64,000 nt of DNA from assembly GCF_036884655.1 (NCBI RefSeq), contig NC_088345.1, positions 30,655,001 through 30,719,000 of the forward strand. The letters run 5' to 3'. This DNA comes from Musa acuminata AAA Group (lineage: Eukaryota; Streptophyta; Magnoliopsida; Zingiberales; Musaceae). The translations under genes were made by a program, and so were the position numbers. Position 1 is the first letter of the stretch; each line of letters begins with the position of its first letter. Shown here in pieces: positions 45,144 to 57,538 of this stretch. Under the pieces are notes generated by a model, which saw only the letters and a list, made by a program, of their open reading frames with translations, was not told where the DNA came from and ran no database searches.

Positions 45144-48100
45144 TGTTTTCCATGATGAATTTCTTTTTCAATAATTATTTTTGAAAATTGCATGTTTAAA
45201 AAATTGAAAATGCAAAAATTAGGAATCATGCTTATCATTCTAGTAATTTTAAAAATAATCATAAAAATTATATGTTTATGATAAATAAAATGATTTTGAT
45301 TAAAAATGCCTTATGAAATCATGCTATATGTGGCTAAGAAGTAATAATGTGTATCATGTTGATTTTCATTGTTATTTCTCGATTTTGATTAAATGAAATT
45401 ATGTTTGATTTGAAGTAATGCATAATAATCATGCTTAATGAGTTTTCTTTCGAAATAATGCATAATGATTTTTGTGATTTATGGATTATCGATTTTCACG
45501 ATAATAAAATTAGCTTTTTCGGTTTAAAAAATGATGCATGTTTTGATTTGACATAAATAAAATAGGCATGCTTAAATGAAATAGTGTAAGTGTCATGCTT
45601 GATGATTGTATACTTAATGATGCATAAAGTTATAATGAAAATATTGAAATTTTGATACCATGATTTGACGATTTTATGCATGAGATTTTAAAGTTATACA
45701 TGATGATTTTTGTGGTTTATTGATCTTGGTGGTTTTCATGACGAAATTTATTTTTCGATCCTAAACGTTGATGCATGGTTTTAACATAAGAATAAATATT
45801 TGAGCATGCTAATATAAAATCAATCACATAAATTGAAACAACTAAAAAGAGAAAAGTATTTTTCTTAAAAATTCTTTTTCTCTATCTTATTGACTTTATT
45901 GAATCTATTTAATCATCTTAAAAGTGATTTTGATGATTTTGATGATTTTAATGAGTTTCATATTTTTATCTTGATTTCTAAAAATTATAACATGAAATTT
46001 TATTTTATAAATCAAGATTGTCCATTATTATTCTTTCTTTTCACTATTTGAGTTATTAAAAAAGAATCATAATATGTCTCTTGATATTCAAAATTTATGT
46101 TCACTATTTATGCATCTCATCACCGAAATTCTTTTTGATATTCTTCATGTGATGATATGAATGTATGAAACACTCATGATACGATTTTTATATAATTCCG
46201 TGTATTCATGAAATATTTATCTCATCACCCAATTAATTCTTCTTGATGTTCCTAATGTGATGAAATGAAATTATGCATGAAATATAAATGAGAAGTTAAT
46301 GATCATGCATGATAGGATGTAATGAACTTTGACATTTAGATACCATCAATTGAAAAGCTATGATCATATTGTCAAAATGATGTATCATGAATGCTTGAAT
46401 ATCATGTATGATATGCTCATAATGATTGATTTATTTGTATCAAGCATGAAAAATGAAATATATGGTTTTGAAATTGTGCATGTTCGAATTTGAAAATATG
46501 ATGATGTATAATGATGAAATTATGTAATGAAAATATTAAACATTTTGAAACCATGTTTTAATGTCATGCATAATGATCATGCTTAATAAATTTCGAAATT
46601 ATGCATGGTGATTTTTAAGTAATTTATGAATTATCGATTTTTTATCATGATGAAATGTTACATTTTTAGTTTTAAGTATGATGTATGTTTTCATGCAAAA
46701 AACTTGAGCATATTGATTTGAAATCATGTTTAATGGTTTTATAATTTGAAATTATGCATGATGAATCTTGCGATTTACGGATTATTGATTTTTACCATGA
46801 TGAAAGTGCCTTATTGATCTTTGTCATAATAAATCTTACATTTTCGGTTTTAAACATGATACATGTTTTTATTTGGCATAAATGAAATAAAATCATATGA
46901 ATTGAAACAACTAAAAAGAGGAAAATTTTTTAAAAAAAATTAATTTTCTCTATCTTATTGATCTTGATGATTATTATGATAAATCTATGTATACCATTTT
47001 GAATCTCGAAAGTAATGTTGAGATTTTGATGAATTTGATGATTTGAATTTGAATGAGTTTGTATTCAAATCATGATCTTGATTTCTTGGATTTACTACTT
47101 GAGATTTTTTTAATCACGATCTCTTCTTTGTACACCTATAATTTTTGTTATTTATAAAAAGAAGAGATTTGATAAAATGAATCATATCTTTTGTAATTCA
47201 AGAGGTCTTATTTTTCATGACATGATGCCGTTGGATTTATGGCTTTTATGCCTTGAAATAATTGAAATATTTTATACTATTTTATTCTTCCCTTATTCTT
47301 TCTTGTTTACAATGATAAAATGAGAAAAGTTATGATCTTGCATGGCAGGATGCAATTTGACAGATTAATACCATGATGATTTGAAATATTTATGATTTGA
47401 AATGAGGCATATGCTATTTATTATGATGATGTATGTAATGTATTGCATATGATGTGTATCATGAATGCTTTAAATGATAAATGTTTGGTACCAACAATCA
47501 TGAAGTGATAAATACTTAAAAAAGTTGATTTAATATTCAGTATCATGAATACTTTATTATCATACATGAAAATAGTAATAAATATTTTGAAAATAAATGT
47601 TTGTATCATGTTAGATAATTTTACATTTTGTCAATGATGCGTTATAGTGATGATTGAAACAATGATTGAAATAATATGAATAATGATTTGGAATCATGCA
47701 TATAATGATGAGTTTATATGTTTTGAAAATATATATGATGATTTAGTATTATGTATGCAATACTTTAATGTATGATAATGATGCACGCAATGATGAAATA
47801 TTCATGATAAAATAATTGTTTTGACATTCAAGACTTGAATTTTCATCTATACTATTTACCTTTGTCATAATTTAGAAATTAACATAAAGGGTCTTCCCTT
47901 CTTTTTGACAATGACAAAGGGGGAGCAAAACATGCTAGAAAGCTAATTTGCTAGCTCACACAATTCAAGAAAAAAAAGCAAAAATTACACTTCTCAAAAG
48001 AGAAGAAATTACTATCTTGAACATCACCAAGGAGTGCTATCTTGCCTATCTCAAGAAGCAAAAAGTTAACTTGCACATCTAACAAAACTTATATTTCAAG

Positions 48101-48508
48101 AAGCAAGAGTTGCTTTCTTGAACATCTCAAAATTGCTAGCTTGCGTGTCTTAAAATGTTGAAATTTTTTTTGCTAGCTTGTATATTGTAAACTTGCTATT
48201 GTACTACATGTATATCTATGATGATAGCAAACTTGCATGATGATAAAAGTGGATATTATGTTTTTCATGCAATGAGTTGAACTTGTATATCACAAACACT
48301 TGATTGTGATACTTCTCCTTTTTGTTGATGGCAAAGGGGGAGAAGTATGTTGATTATATGTCATGATTTTATCATGACATGTTGCTTGGATTTTTGAATC
48401 TAAGAGTTTCTATCAATATGGTATATTGATAGGGGGAGTTTGTTTAAACTCTGGGAGTTAAGGTTAACTCCGTCGTCAATTGATTGTCATCATAAAAAAG
48501 GGGGAGAT
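45144..48508 (+). other. TR-GAG 3 noncoding 3' region
   Basis: About 3.4 kb of AT-rich DNA dominated by ATGATGCAT/TGATTTTGATGA words, with no supported gene. Short GCTAGCTTGC words cluster at 47930-48240, and the polypurine tract lies at the end. Confidence 0.75.
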
Positions 48509-50124
48509 TATTGAATCTCCGATTTTGATGATGAAACCAATCAATATGTGTTTATGTTTTAATCTGTGTTTTGAGTGACGCAAGATGCTTCGATCAGGAT
48601 GAGATAATTAAATCAAAAAAATCATGTTGGGCTAGAGGAACATGTCAGAAGATTGGACGTCGGGCCGATAGATCGGTCGATGTATCGATAAAAGGCTTCG
48701 AGTCGTGGATTCGGGCATCGGGCCAAGAAGAGCGAACATTGTGCCAAGGGTATCGGAGTTGTGGAGTCAACTGGCCGATTGGACAATAGGCTGCAGGAGA
48801 GGATAATTCGCCAAAGAATCGGACGAAGCGTCGAGGGACCAATGACATGCCGAACAACTTGATTAGATGCTTAGGATTAATTATCTAGATCGAAGTGTAT
48901 TTTACATATGCAGGATTAACTACGATAGCATGAAGACATAAAGCAAGTTTACTAGAGTCAAGTTCGATGGGTGTTCGAGAGTCCGTCGAAAGTCCAAAGA
49001 ATCGTCGAAAGTGCTGCCGGAACCAACCGAGAAAGAATCAGGGACTTGCCGAAGTTTTCGGAAGACTGCCGGAAAGATCGTCGGAGGTTCGCGGAGATTA
49101 TCGAGAAGGTTCAGATACTTGCCAAAGACTCATTGAACTCGCCATAAGACCGAGAGCCTACTAGGAGTCCACCGGAAGAAATCCGAGGGTGTATCGAAAA
49201 TCCGCTAGAAGTTTGTCGGAAAGCTCGCCAAAAGGAAACTTGACATTGCCGATTAAAATTTGCTTAGGGCTATGTCTTAATTTCGTAGTTTGCATATAAT
49301 TTTGGTTAGGATTAAGGGTTAATCTTATAACCCGGTTAGGGGCCAATTAAGCCCGAGTTTGGACTGGTTTGGGCCAAGTTTGGAGCCCAACCAGGGAGCT
49401 GGAACAGTCCAGGCGGTGGCACTGCTGGACTGGATGGTGGCATCGCCCAGAACCCGAGAGGTCTGGTGGTGGCACTGCCTAGAACCCAAGAGGTCTAGCG
49501 GTGACACCGCTAGTACACTATCAGTATCAGACACTGATAGGCGGTGGCACCGCTAGCATCGGGAAACCCAAAAGCAATTCAAATTTGGAGCTCAAATTTG
49601 AATCCTCTTGGGGCATATAAATACCCCTCAATTCTCAGTAGAGATAACACCTTTTTGACAAGTTAGAAAGTGAGAAAAAGCTCTAGCAAAGTCTTATTTT
49701 CAATAGCTTAAGTGTTCACCTTCCTCTTTCTCTTTGAAAAATCTGTAAGAGTGTGAACCACTTGTAAGAAGGTTGTAAGAGGGGGATTTGGTCCTTCCCC
49801 TTCAAAGTGATTTTCTAGTGGAAGTTGGGAGCCTCATCGAAGAAGGCTTCGAAAGTGGATGTAGGTCACTTGACTGAACCACTATACATCGTGGTGTTCC
49901 TTGAATGTGTGAGTGTTTAGTGTTCTAAACCATTTCTCTACTTAGCTGTAAATCATTCGGTTTTCATCTCCCTACTCTTGACTACCTTTACTCGAGCTAT
50001 TTTAGCTAAGTTATCCTTCGTCGAATCGAAATCTCTACACATTTACGAAATCAATTTCAAACTTACGAGTTTTAATCCGCTATACTAATTCATTTGGCCT
50101 CTTAGTGTCGCTCCGATCCTAACA
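48509..50124 (+). repeat. TR-GAG 3, 3' LTR
   Basis: It begins TATTGAATCTCCGATTTTG (the usual TG is TA) and ends CTCCGATCCTAACA. The C tract found in the 5' LTR is replaced by CATTTGGCCTCTTAGTG near 50088-50105. Confidence 0.88.
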
Positions 50125-50162
50125 CCAATAACTAAATAGTCATTTGGCCTTAGAACAAGTTT

Positions 50163-50648
50163 TCACACCTCGTTTCTCTCAAATTGGTTTAACTCTTCTT
50201 GCATTGCGATAACCCATGAATCATCTTTTAAGGTCTCATCAATGTATTTAGGTTCAATTTGAGAAAGAAAAGCGATGTTAGCATAAAAATTATTAAGCGA
50301 AGAATGAGTTTGAACCCCTTTTGAAGTGTCTTCTATGATTAGCTTCTTAGGATGAGCATCTATGTACTTCCATTCCTTGGGTACGAATGTTTTAGAAGAA
50401 GATGCATTCAAGTTGTTAGTTGAAGGAGGAGGTTCATTTAAATTCAAAGTATTAAAATTAAGATCATCATCAAACTCATTTTTCTTAAATTTGAAAACTT
50501 CATTAAAGATAACATAAATAGACTCTTCTATAATCAAAGTTCTTTGGTTAAAGATAAGAAAGGCTTTAGAAATAGAAGAATAGCTAAGAAAAATCTCTTC
50601 ATCGGATTTTACATCAAACTTTCCTAAGACATGTTTTTCTTTCGACAT
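50163..50648 (-). pseudogene. Copia-M integrase C-terminal linker and RT N-terminus
   Basis: The minus strand reads KFDVKSDEEIFLSYSSISKAF, typical of the region after the copia integrase core (KFDxKSDEGIFLGYS), then an acidic linker. It then gives PKEWKYIDAHPKKLII and DDSWVIAMQEELNQFERNEV, the start of copia reverse transcriptase. It runs into the TR-GAG 3 insertion; the next RT residues are at 42540 and leftwards. Confidence 0.85.
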
Positions 50649-50946
50649 TAAACATTTACAACCGAAAACTTTAAAATATGAAACATTGGGTTTTTTATTG
50701 TTTCACAATTCATAAGGAGTTTTGGAAAGTAATGGTCTTACTAGAACCCTATTCATGACATAGCATGTCGTATTAACGGCTTTGGCCCAAAAATATTTGG
50801 GTAGGCTATGTTCATTCAACATGGTTCTTGCTATTTCTTATAAATTTTTTTTTTCTTTCTACTACTCTATTTTGTTAAGGATTTCTTGGAGTAGAGAAAT
50901 TATGGTTGTAACCATTAGATTCACAAAAATTTTGGAAATCGTAGTT

Positions 50947-52080
50947 TTAAAATTCGCCACTATGATTACTCCAAATTGATGAAATCATAAAACCTTTTTT
51001 ATTTTGAATAAATTTATAAAACTTAGAAAAATACTTAAAGCAATCACTTTTGTGTGCCAAGAAGTATGTCCAAGTATATCTACTATAATCGTCCACAATT
51101 ACAAAGGTGTATTTACTACCTCCTAGGATTGATGTATCAATTGATCCAAATAAATCCATATTGATTAATTGCAATGGTCTAGAGGTGCTTATTTGATTCT
51201 TTGGTTTGAAACTACATTTTCTTTATTTTTCTAGTTGACATGCATCACACACATTGTCTTTAACAAATTTAATATGAGGAATATCTCTTATAAGTTCTTT
51301 AGATAAGATTTGAGAGATTAATTTCATACTAGCATAGCCTAATATCCTATGCCAAAGCCAAGCATCGTCATTCAAAACTGAAAAACACATTTCATTATAA
51401 AGATCATCAATGTCAATAGTGTACACATTATTTTGTTTTAGGGTAATCATCGAGGAATTTTTGTGTGGTTGTTCAATAATGTAAGCATTGGATTTAAATT
51501 TAATGACATATCCTTTATCACATAATTGATTAATGCTCAAAAGATTATACTTTAAGCCAGCAACCAACAACATATCTTTAATCAACAAGTTGGATTTATT
51601 ACCTATGGTTCTTTTTCCAATGATTTTACCCTTGTTATTGTCTCCAAAGGTGACATACCATTCGTTTACGCTAGTGAGCTTAGAGAATTGAGATGGATCT
51701 CTAGTCATGTACCTTGAGTATCCACTATTAAAGTACAATCTCTTGCTCCTAGCTTGTGATGGTGAATGTTTCTATAGAAAAGGATGATTTTTAAGTATAC
51801 ATTTGACCTTGGGTGCCTAAAAAATCGATCGACTTAACTTATCATTTTGCATGCAGTTCTTTACAGTTCCTTTAGGAACCCAAATCAATATGTATGGACT
51901 ACATCTCTTAAATGGACATTGATAAATAATATGCCCAAATTTATAACAAAAGTTACATTTGTTTCGAGGTGAAATATGTAAAATTGAGCCTTTAACAAAG
52001 ATAGCTAGATTTTTATGAGTGTTACTCACAAAGCCAATTCTATCTTTTCTTTGAACATGATTCTTACTTGCAAGAATCAT
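50947..52080 (-). pseudogene. Copia-M second zinc knuckle, protease and integrase
   Basis: From right to left on the minus strand come a CCHC knuckle (CNFCYKFGHIIYQC, within 51817-52080) and a protease start in which LDSGCSRHMTG has become FNSGYSRYMT, with the catalytic Asp changed to Asn. Then follows the GAG-pre-integrase zinc motif (WLWHRILGYAS with CDACQLEK, 51223-51738) and the integrase core with DLFG and VDDYSRYTW (50947-51174). Breaks lie between these frames. Domain order is normal for copia. Confidence 0.88.
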
Positions 52081-52181
52081 GTTTAAGGATTTGCTACCTA
52101 TTTCAAATTTTTCTAAGGTTTCATGTAGTTGTAAAATTTTCTTTTTAAGCGTTTCTAATTCAACACATTTTATGTAAGGAG

Positions 52182-53360
52182 CTAAACTATCATCATACTC
52201 AATTTTAGTCTGTCAAAATCATTAACAAGAGAAGCATGCTCATTTTTTAACAATTTATATTTTTTACTAACTAATTTATATTCTTTAAATAAATCATGAA
52301 AAGCACTTAGTAGTTCATTAGAAGATAAATCTGCATCCAATGAACTGCTTACCTCTTCTCCAATAGTCATTAGTGCATAATAAGCAACTTGCTCGGTGTT
52401 GGTTGACTCCTCTTCTTCGGATGCACTTGAATCGTCCCAAGTTGCTTTAAGAGCCTTCTTCTTCTTTGGTTGCTTCTTTTTTGCTTGGGGACATTCACTT
52501 TTGAAATGTCTCGGCTTCTTGCAATCGTAGCATATGACTTGTTCTTTCTTAGGTTCAATTTTATTTTTAGTGTCATTTTTGCATTTATTCCTTTTTATGA
52601 ATTTTTTTGAACTTTCTTGTCAAGAGTGCCAAGTCATCATCATAGTCCTCATCACTTGGATTTTCTTTCAAGTGGTCTTTATGAGTTCTAAGTGGCATAT
52701 CCTTCCTATTCTTTGGAAGGTTATTCTCAAGCTCTTCATGAGCATTGCAAGTCATCTCATAGGTCATTAGTGACCCGATTAGTTCTTCGAGAAGAAAGAT
52801 ATTTAAATCCTTGGTCTCTTGAATGGTCGTTACTTTAGTATCTCAACTCTTTGGAAGGGATGTCAAGATTTTATTAACAATTTCAAAGTTCAAAAAATAT
52901 TTGCCAAGAGCTTTTAAACTATTGATGACATCCGTAAAACAAGTGTACATGTCGACAATAGTTTTGCTTGGCTTCATTTGAAATAATTCATAAGTGTGAA
53001 CCAAAAGATTTATCTTTGACTCCTTTACTCTACTAGTGTCATTGTGAGTGATTTCGAGTGTGTGCCAAATTTCAAAAGTCGTTTCACAAATAGACACTCG
53101 ATTAAACTCGTTTTTATCTAATGCACAAAACAAGACATTCATAGCCTTGGCATTTAAAGCGAAGTCTTCTTCTCTAACTTATTCCAATCATTCATTAGAA
53201 AAGAAGACTTTTGAAATATATTTTTCACAAGGTTCCATAACTAAAAATCCATTAAAATTAAAAAGATCCTCATTCTAGTATTCTAATATGTGTAATCCAT
53301 CCCATTGAACATAGGGGGACGTGTAATTGAATAACCATCTTGATTGTCAGCAAAAGCCAT
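52182..53360 (-). pseudogene. Copia-M gag, with CCHC knuckle
   Basis: The start codon complement is at 53358-53360 (ATGGCTTTTGCTGAC), 38 or so bases inside the primer site. The UBN2-type Gag is readable as ALDKNEFNRVSICETTFEIW, TCFTDVINSLKALG, and LENNLPKNRKDM. The knuckle CYDCKKPRHFKSEC (C-X2-C-X4-H-X4-C) is encoded by 52491-52532. It is followed by WDDSSASEEEE and AYYALMTIGEEV, then a probable coiled coil (KEYKLVSKKYKLLKNEHASL). Several stops and shifts break it. This gag shows what the TR-GAG copies have lost. Confidence 0.88.
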
Positions 53361-53410
53361 CTCTCTTGGGTTTTAAACTAAATTGAGAGTAATCGAGCTT
53401 TGATACCAAT

Positions 53411-54461
53411 TGTTAGGATCGAGTCGGCACTAAGAGAGGGGGGGAAGGGTAAATTAGTGCAGCGGATTAAAACATCGGTTTAAAATTCTTTATACGTTAA
53501 AAATGATCTCGGAAGATAACTTGAAAGCATGTTTAATCGTAAGGGTAGTGAAAACCAAGTAAGAAGGAAGTGAAGTTATTGCAAAGTAAGTAAATAGCAA
53601 TAATAGAAATGCAAACCAGAATTTATAGCGGTTCAATTGGTGTGACCTACATACACTTCCGATTCCTCCTCCATCGAGGTCACCGGCATCCACTAATGTT
53701 CTTCCTTCAATAGGCGAAGACCAACCACCTCTTTACAACGCTTTCTTCTTTTCAAGGGTTTTGGAGATAACCCTTATAAGCCTCACACCTCTCTTGAATG
53801 ATCTCAACGCTTAGAAAGGGAGGAGGAGGACTCTTGTACTTTTAGAACACTTTAACACCCCAAGAATTCAAGATTATGTTAACACTTTCATGTCCTTTCA
53901 TGCAGAAAAGGATGGAGTATTTATAGGCCCCAATGGCTTCTGAATTAGAGCAAAAAAATATCACATCCTTGGATTTCGAGGTACTGGCGGTACCACCACC
54001 ATTATTGGGCGGTACCATCGCCTACAGATTGACACTAGGCGGTACCACCGCTCAGTTTGGGTAGTACCATTGCTCAGTTTGAGTGGTACGACTACCTAAT
54101 AGAGCTCAGAGACCAAGCTCTGATAGTACCACCACCTGACAAGGCAGTACCACCGCCTACAACACTAACTGCCGATGATACCACCGCCCAAAGCACCTAG
54201 GAGATTAAGTCCTAAGCGGTGCCACCACTGGCAGTGACTTCAGGTGCTGAATGGGCTATTTAATCCAGCTCTGTTAAGGGCCTAGTTGGCTCCTAATTGA
54301 GTTAGTAGAATTACCTCTCAATCCTAACTCAACTTAAGGTCTAATTACAATAATTAAGACATTTAACAAGGCATTCTTGTTCCGGTACATTAATTGTTCT
54401 TCTGGCGATCTTCCGACAAACTTCCGATGATCTTTCGGTAATGTTCCGACGGACTTCCGGC
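53411..54461 (-). repeat. Copia-M 5' LTR, truncated
   Basis: The plus strand begins TGTTAGGATCGAGTCGGC next to the primer site (complement of 53398-53408) and aligns with 20625 onwards. It stops at GACTTCCGGC where LTR-B starts, so about 280 bases of its outer end are missing. It has a decayed palindrome array at 53975-54230. Confidence 0.85.
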
Positions 54462-55550
54462 TGTTGAAAAGTCTTTGGGGGGCATCACATGCGCAACAGA
54501 AGAATAAGAAAATAAAATCCCCAATTTTCTAAAAAGATGTTCGTCATCGTGTGAAGATTGGTATGCAAAATCGGTGAAACAAATTGTGTATAGAATATAT
54601 TGTGTTACATAGGGAGATCGTATATCCCTGTTTCCTTACAGATCTCTAGGAGAGGGTGAAGGAGGTCAAGCGTCCTCCTCTCTAGTGGTGATCCACACAA
54701 CAGGGCTATGACGACGCTCCTCAAAACTCCAGGCCTGCTCTGAGGTGGAGAGGGGGAGGAGAATAGGAGAGGCAAGCAAAGGCTCTAGCCTATGAACCAC
54801 TGAATCCCTCCTATTTATAGAGGTCCCTTGTCAAACCCTAATGGATCCTCCCCTAGTGGGTATTGTATCTGCATCCAATTACTTAAGCCTTTTAGATTAC
54901 TAGATCTCTATCTAATAATCTCTCATGGGCTCTTATTGGATCTCGTTCATGGGATCCAATAATTTAGGGGCTTATTGGATATCCAATAAGATAGGGGCTC
55001 CGGTGGATATCTCATATTTGAACCTCTACTCATCGCAATGCCTACCATATGTGTGTAACCCTCTAGGCCCAATGTCGAGCTGGTCGTGAGTCATACCTAT
55101 CAGAACTCCTTCTAACTTAGTAAATTATTATCTCTATAATAATTCACTCGACTCATCGACTACGGACGTACTATGCCACTACGCCGTAGTCCCTAGACGA
55201 TACTTGGGAATTCAATCTATTGGACCTGTCTGTCCTTAGTTATCGTATACCTATAGTCCCTCATACATCTAATATCCCAAAGACCATATATCGGGCATGG
55301 TGCTATCAGACCCATACGGTTTCTTCTCGAGTCTCGCTCTAATCGGATTCTCCCGGAGAACCCTTTCTCTCTCAATCCGAATGACCCTGACCAGGGATTT
55401 GTTTGAGCAAGAACATATGAGATATTTCTCTCATGATGTCGAGAATAGATGATCCTCTATCGACACTCAATAGCCCTCGTAAGGTCGACTGCCACTCCCA
55501 ATAACCAACTATACTAGATCTGGGACATCCAAACCTATAAGTCTAGTATC
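54462..55550 (-). repeat. LTR-B copy, first part, split by TR-GAG 1
   Basis: It begins TGTTGAAAAGTCTTTGGGGG and aligns with 5478 onwards (shared GGGAGATCGTATATCCCTG). It has an extra block at about 54880-55000 not in the first copy. It ends GTCTAGTATC at the TR-GAG 1 insertion and continues at 63129. Confidence 0.85.
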
Positions 55551-57488
55551 TATTGAATCTCGTATTTTGATGATGAAACTACTTGATAAATGTTTTAATC
55601 TGTGTTTTGAGTGACGCAGGATGCTTCGATCAGGATAAGATAATTAAAGCAGGAAAATCATGTTGTGCCGGAGGAACATATTAGAATATTGGACGTCGGG
55701 CCGGTGGATCGGTCGACGTATCGATAGAAGGCTTCGGGCCGTGGACTCAAGCATCGGGCCAAGAAGAGCAGGTATTGTGCCAAGGATATCAGAGTTACGG
55801 AGTCAACTGGCCGATTGGGCAATAGGCTGCAGGAGAGGACGATGCGCCGAAGAATCAGACGAAGCGTCGAGGGACCAATGACATGTCGGACAACTTGGTT
55901 AATTGCTTAGGATTAATTATCTCGATCAAAGTTTTGTTTTACATGTGCAGGATTAACTACGATGAAAGTAAGATATGCAGCAGGAGTTGCGCCGGAGTCA
56001 AGACAATGATAACGTTGGGGTTCGAGAGTTCGACGGAAGTTCGGACAATCGTCGGAGGTTCTGCGGGAACAAATCCGAGAAGTCCATGAGCTTGTCAAAG
56101 AAGCTCGTCCGAACTCGCCAAGTGGATCGTCGTAAGTCCAGGAGTTTGCCGGAAGTCCGCAGGAGCATCACCGAGGGTTCATCGGATGATCGACAAAAGT
56201 TCGCCGGAAACTCGCCGGAAGAAGCGATTGACGCACCGGAGCAAGTTACAGTAAATGTCTTAGGAAATATCGTAGTTAGCACAATGATTAAGTTAGAAAT
56301 GGGAGGTGATCCCATTAACTTAATCTTAGGGCAATTGGGCCCTTGAAAAACCCAAATTGGGCCGAATGGATCAACCCATTCGGACCCTGATTTCTGGCAG
56401 GAGGTGCAACCGCCCAAGCCAGGAGGTGGCACCGCATGGGCTAAGTCTCCGAGCGAGACTGGGTGGTGCAACCGCCCCAGCCAGGAGGTGGCACCGCCTA
56501 GGCTCAGTCTATGAGCGAGACTGGGTGGTGCAACCTCCCCTGACAAGAGGTGGCAATGCCTGGGCTCGGTTTCCGAGCACTGGCTGAGCGGTGCAACCGC
56601 CTCAGTCAAGAGGTTGCACCGCTTGAGCTTGGTCTTTGAGCTCTGGCAGGAGGTGCAACCGCCCCTGACAGGAGGTGGCACTGCCCAGAGGCTCAGTCTT
56701 CGAGCTCTACTAGGCGGTGCAACTGCTCTAGTTAGGAGGTGCAACCGCCTGATCCCGAAATTCTGGGAATTGACAGTTTTGAGCTCCAAATTTGAACTAG
56801 GTTAGGGCCTATAAATACCCCACCCATTCAGCATTGAAAGAGTACAGAACACACACCGAAATCTTGATCTTGTTCTGTGATTTTTAGAGCCCAAAATTAT
56901 TGTAAAGGCCAAAAGTTCTTCTCCCTCTTTTCTTCTAAGTTCTGAGCTGTAAAGAGAGGAGAGAAAATTCTGTAAGGGTTGTCTCCTAAGCCCGTCAAAA
57001 GGAGTGAAACTGTAAAAGGGTGGTTGGCCTTCACCTATTGAAGGAAGGCCTCTAGTTGACGTCGGTGACCTCGTCGGTGGAGGAAGCCAAAAGTGGAGTA
57101 AGTCAAGATTGACCGAACCACTCTAAATCTCGGTTTACATTTACTTTGAGCATATTATCATAACTGTAAACTGCCTTTATATCCTTGCTTAAACTGTATC
57201 TTGCCTAATCAAGTGATTTACGAATCAGCATTAAGACATAAATCAATTTCTTCGTACGAACGTCGTATTTCAGTTTGTGCTTATATTCTGGTTTTCATCA
57301 TAACTGCAAACTGCCTTCATAGCTTGACTTTAACATCATCTCGCTTATTCTTAAGTTAAAAGTAATTTTAGAATCGGCTTTCACACCAAAATCGTTTTTA
57401 TCATTCGAACGTAGTTTTTATTAATCGCAGAAAGATTTCTGCTGCACTAATTCACCCGCCCCCCCTCTTAGTGCTCTTGATCCTAACA
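55551..57488 (+). repeat. TR-GAG 1, 5' LTR (1,938 bp)
   Basis: It begins TATTGAATCTCGTATTT (TG changed to TA) and ends CTTGATCCTAACA. It contains the micro-ORF 55660-55881, a palindrome array of about twelve units (56395-56750) and CTATAAATACCCC at about 56808. Confidence 0.93.
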
Positions 57489-57538
57489 ATTGGTATCAGA
57501 GCTCGGTATTTATCATTTCGGATTTACACTCGAGAGAA

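Larger units (their letters stand above)
42541..50124 (+). mobile_element. TR-GAG element 3 (gag-only)
   Basis: The 5' LTR is 42541-44168 (1,628 bp) and the 3' LTR 48509-50124 (1,616 bp). A diverged primer site follows at 44171 (TGATATCAGAGT), then a frameshifted gag, a noncoding region and a polypurine tract at 48496-48508. Flanks are TCAAT (42536-42540) and CCAAT (50125-50129), a target duplication with one change. It lies within Copia-M reverse transcriptase in opposite orientation. The LTRs differ at many positions, so it is older than the gypsy element. Confidence 0.9.
20625..54461 (-). mobile_element. Copia-M: old, inactivated Ty1-copia element hosting nested insertions
   Basis: Read on the minus strand, the order is 5' LTR (53411-54461), primer site, gag, protease, integrase, reverse transcriptase, RNase H, polypurine tract and 3' LTR (20625-21985), the normal copia order. 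Pol is interrupted at two places by TR-GAG elements, 42541-50124 within reverse transcriptase and 23598-41515 within RNase H. Many stops and frameshifts make it non-functional. The interrupted reading frames join correctly when the insertions and one target copy are left out. The Tork/SIRE side of copia is likely but not certain. Confidence 0.85.
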
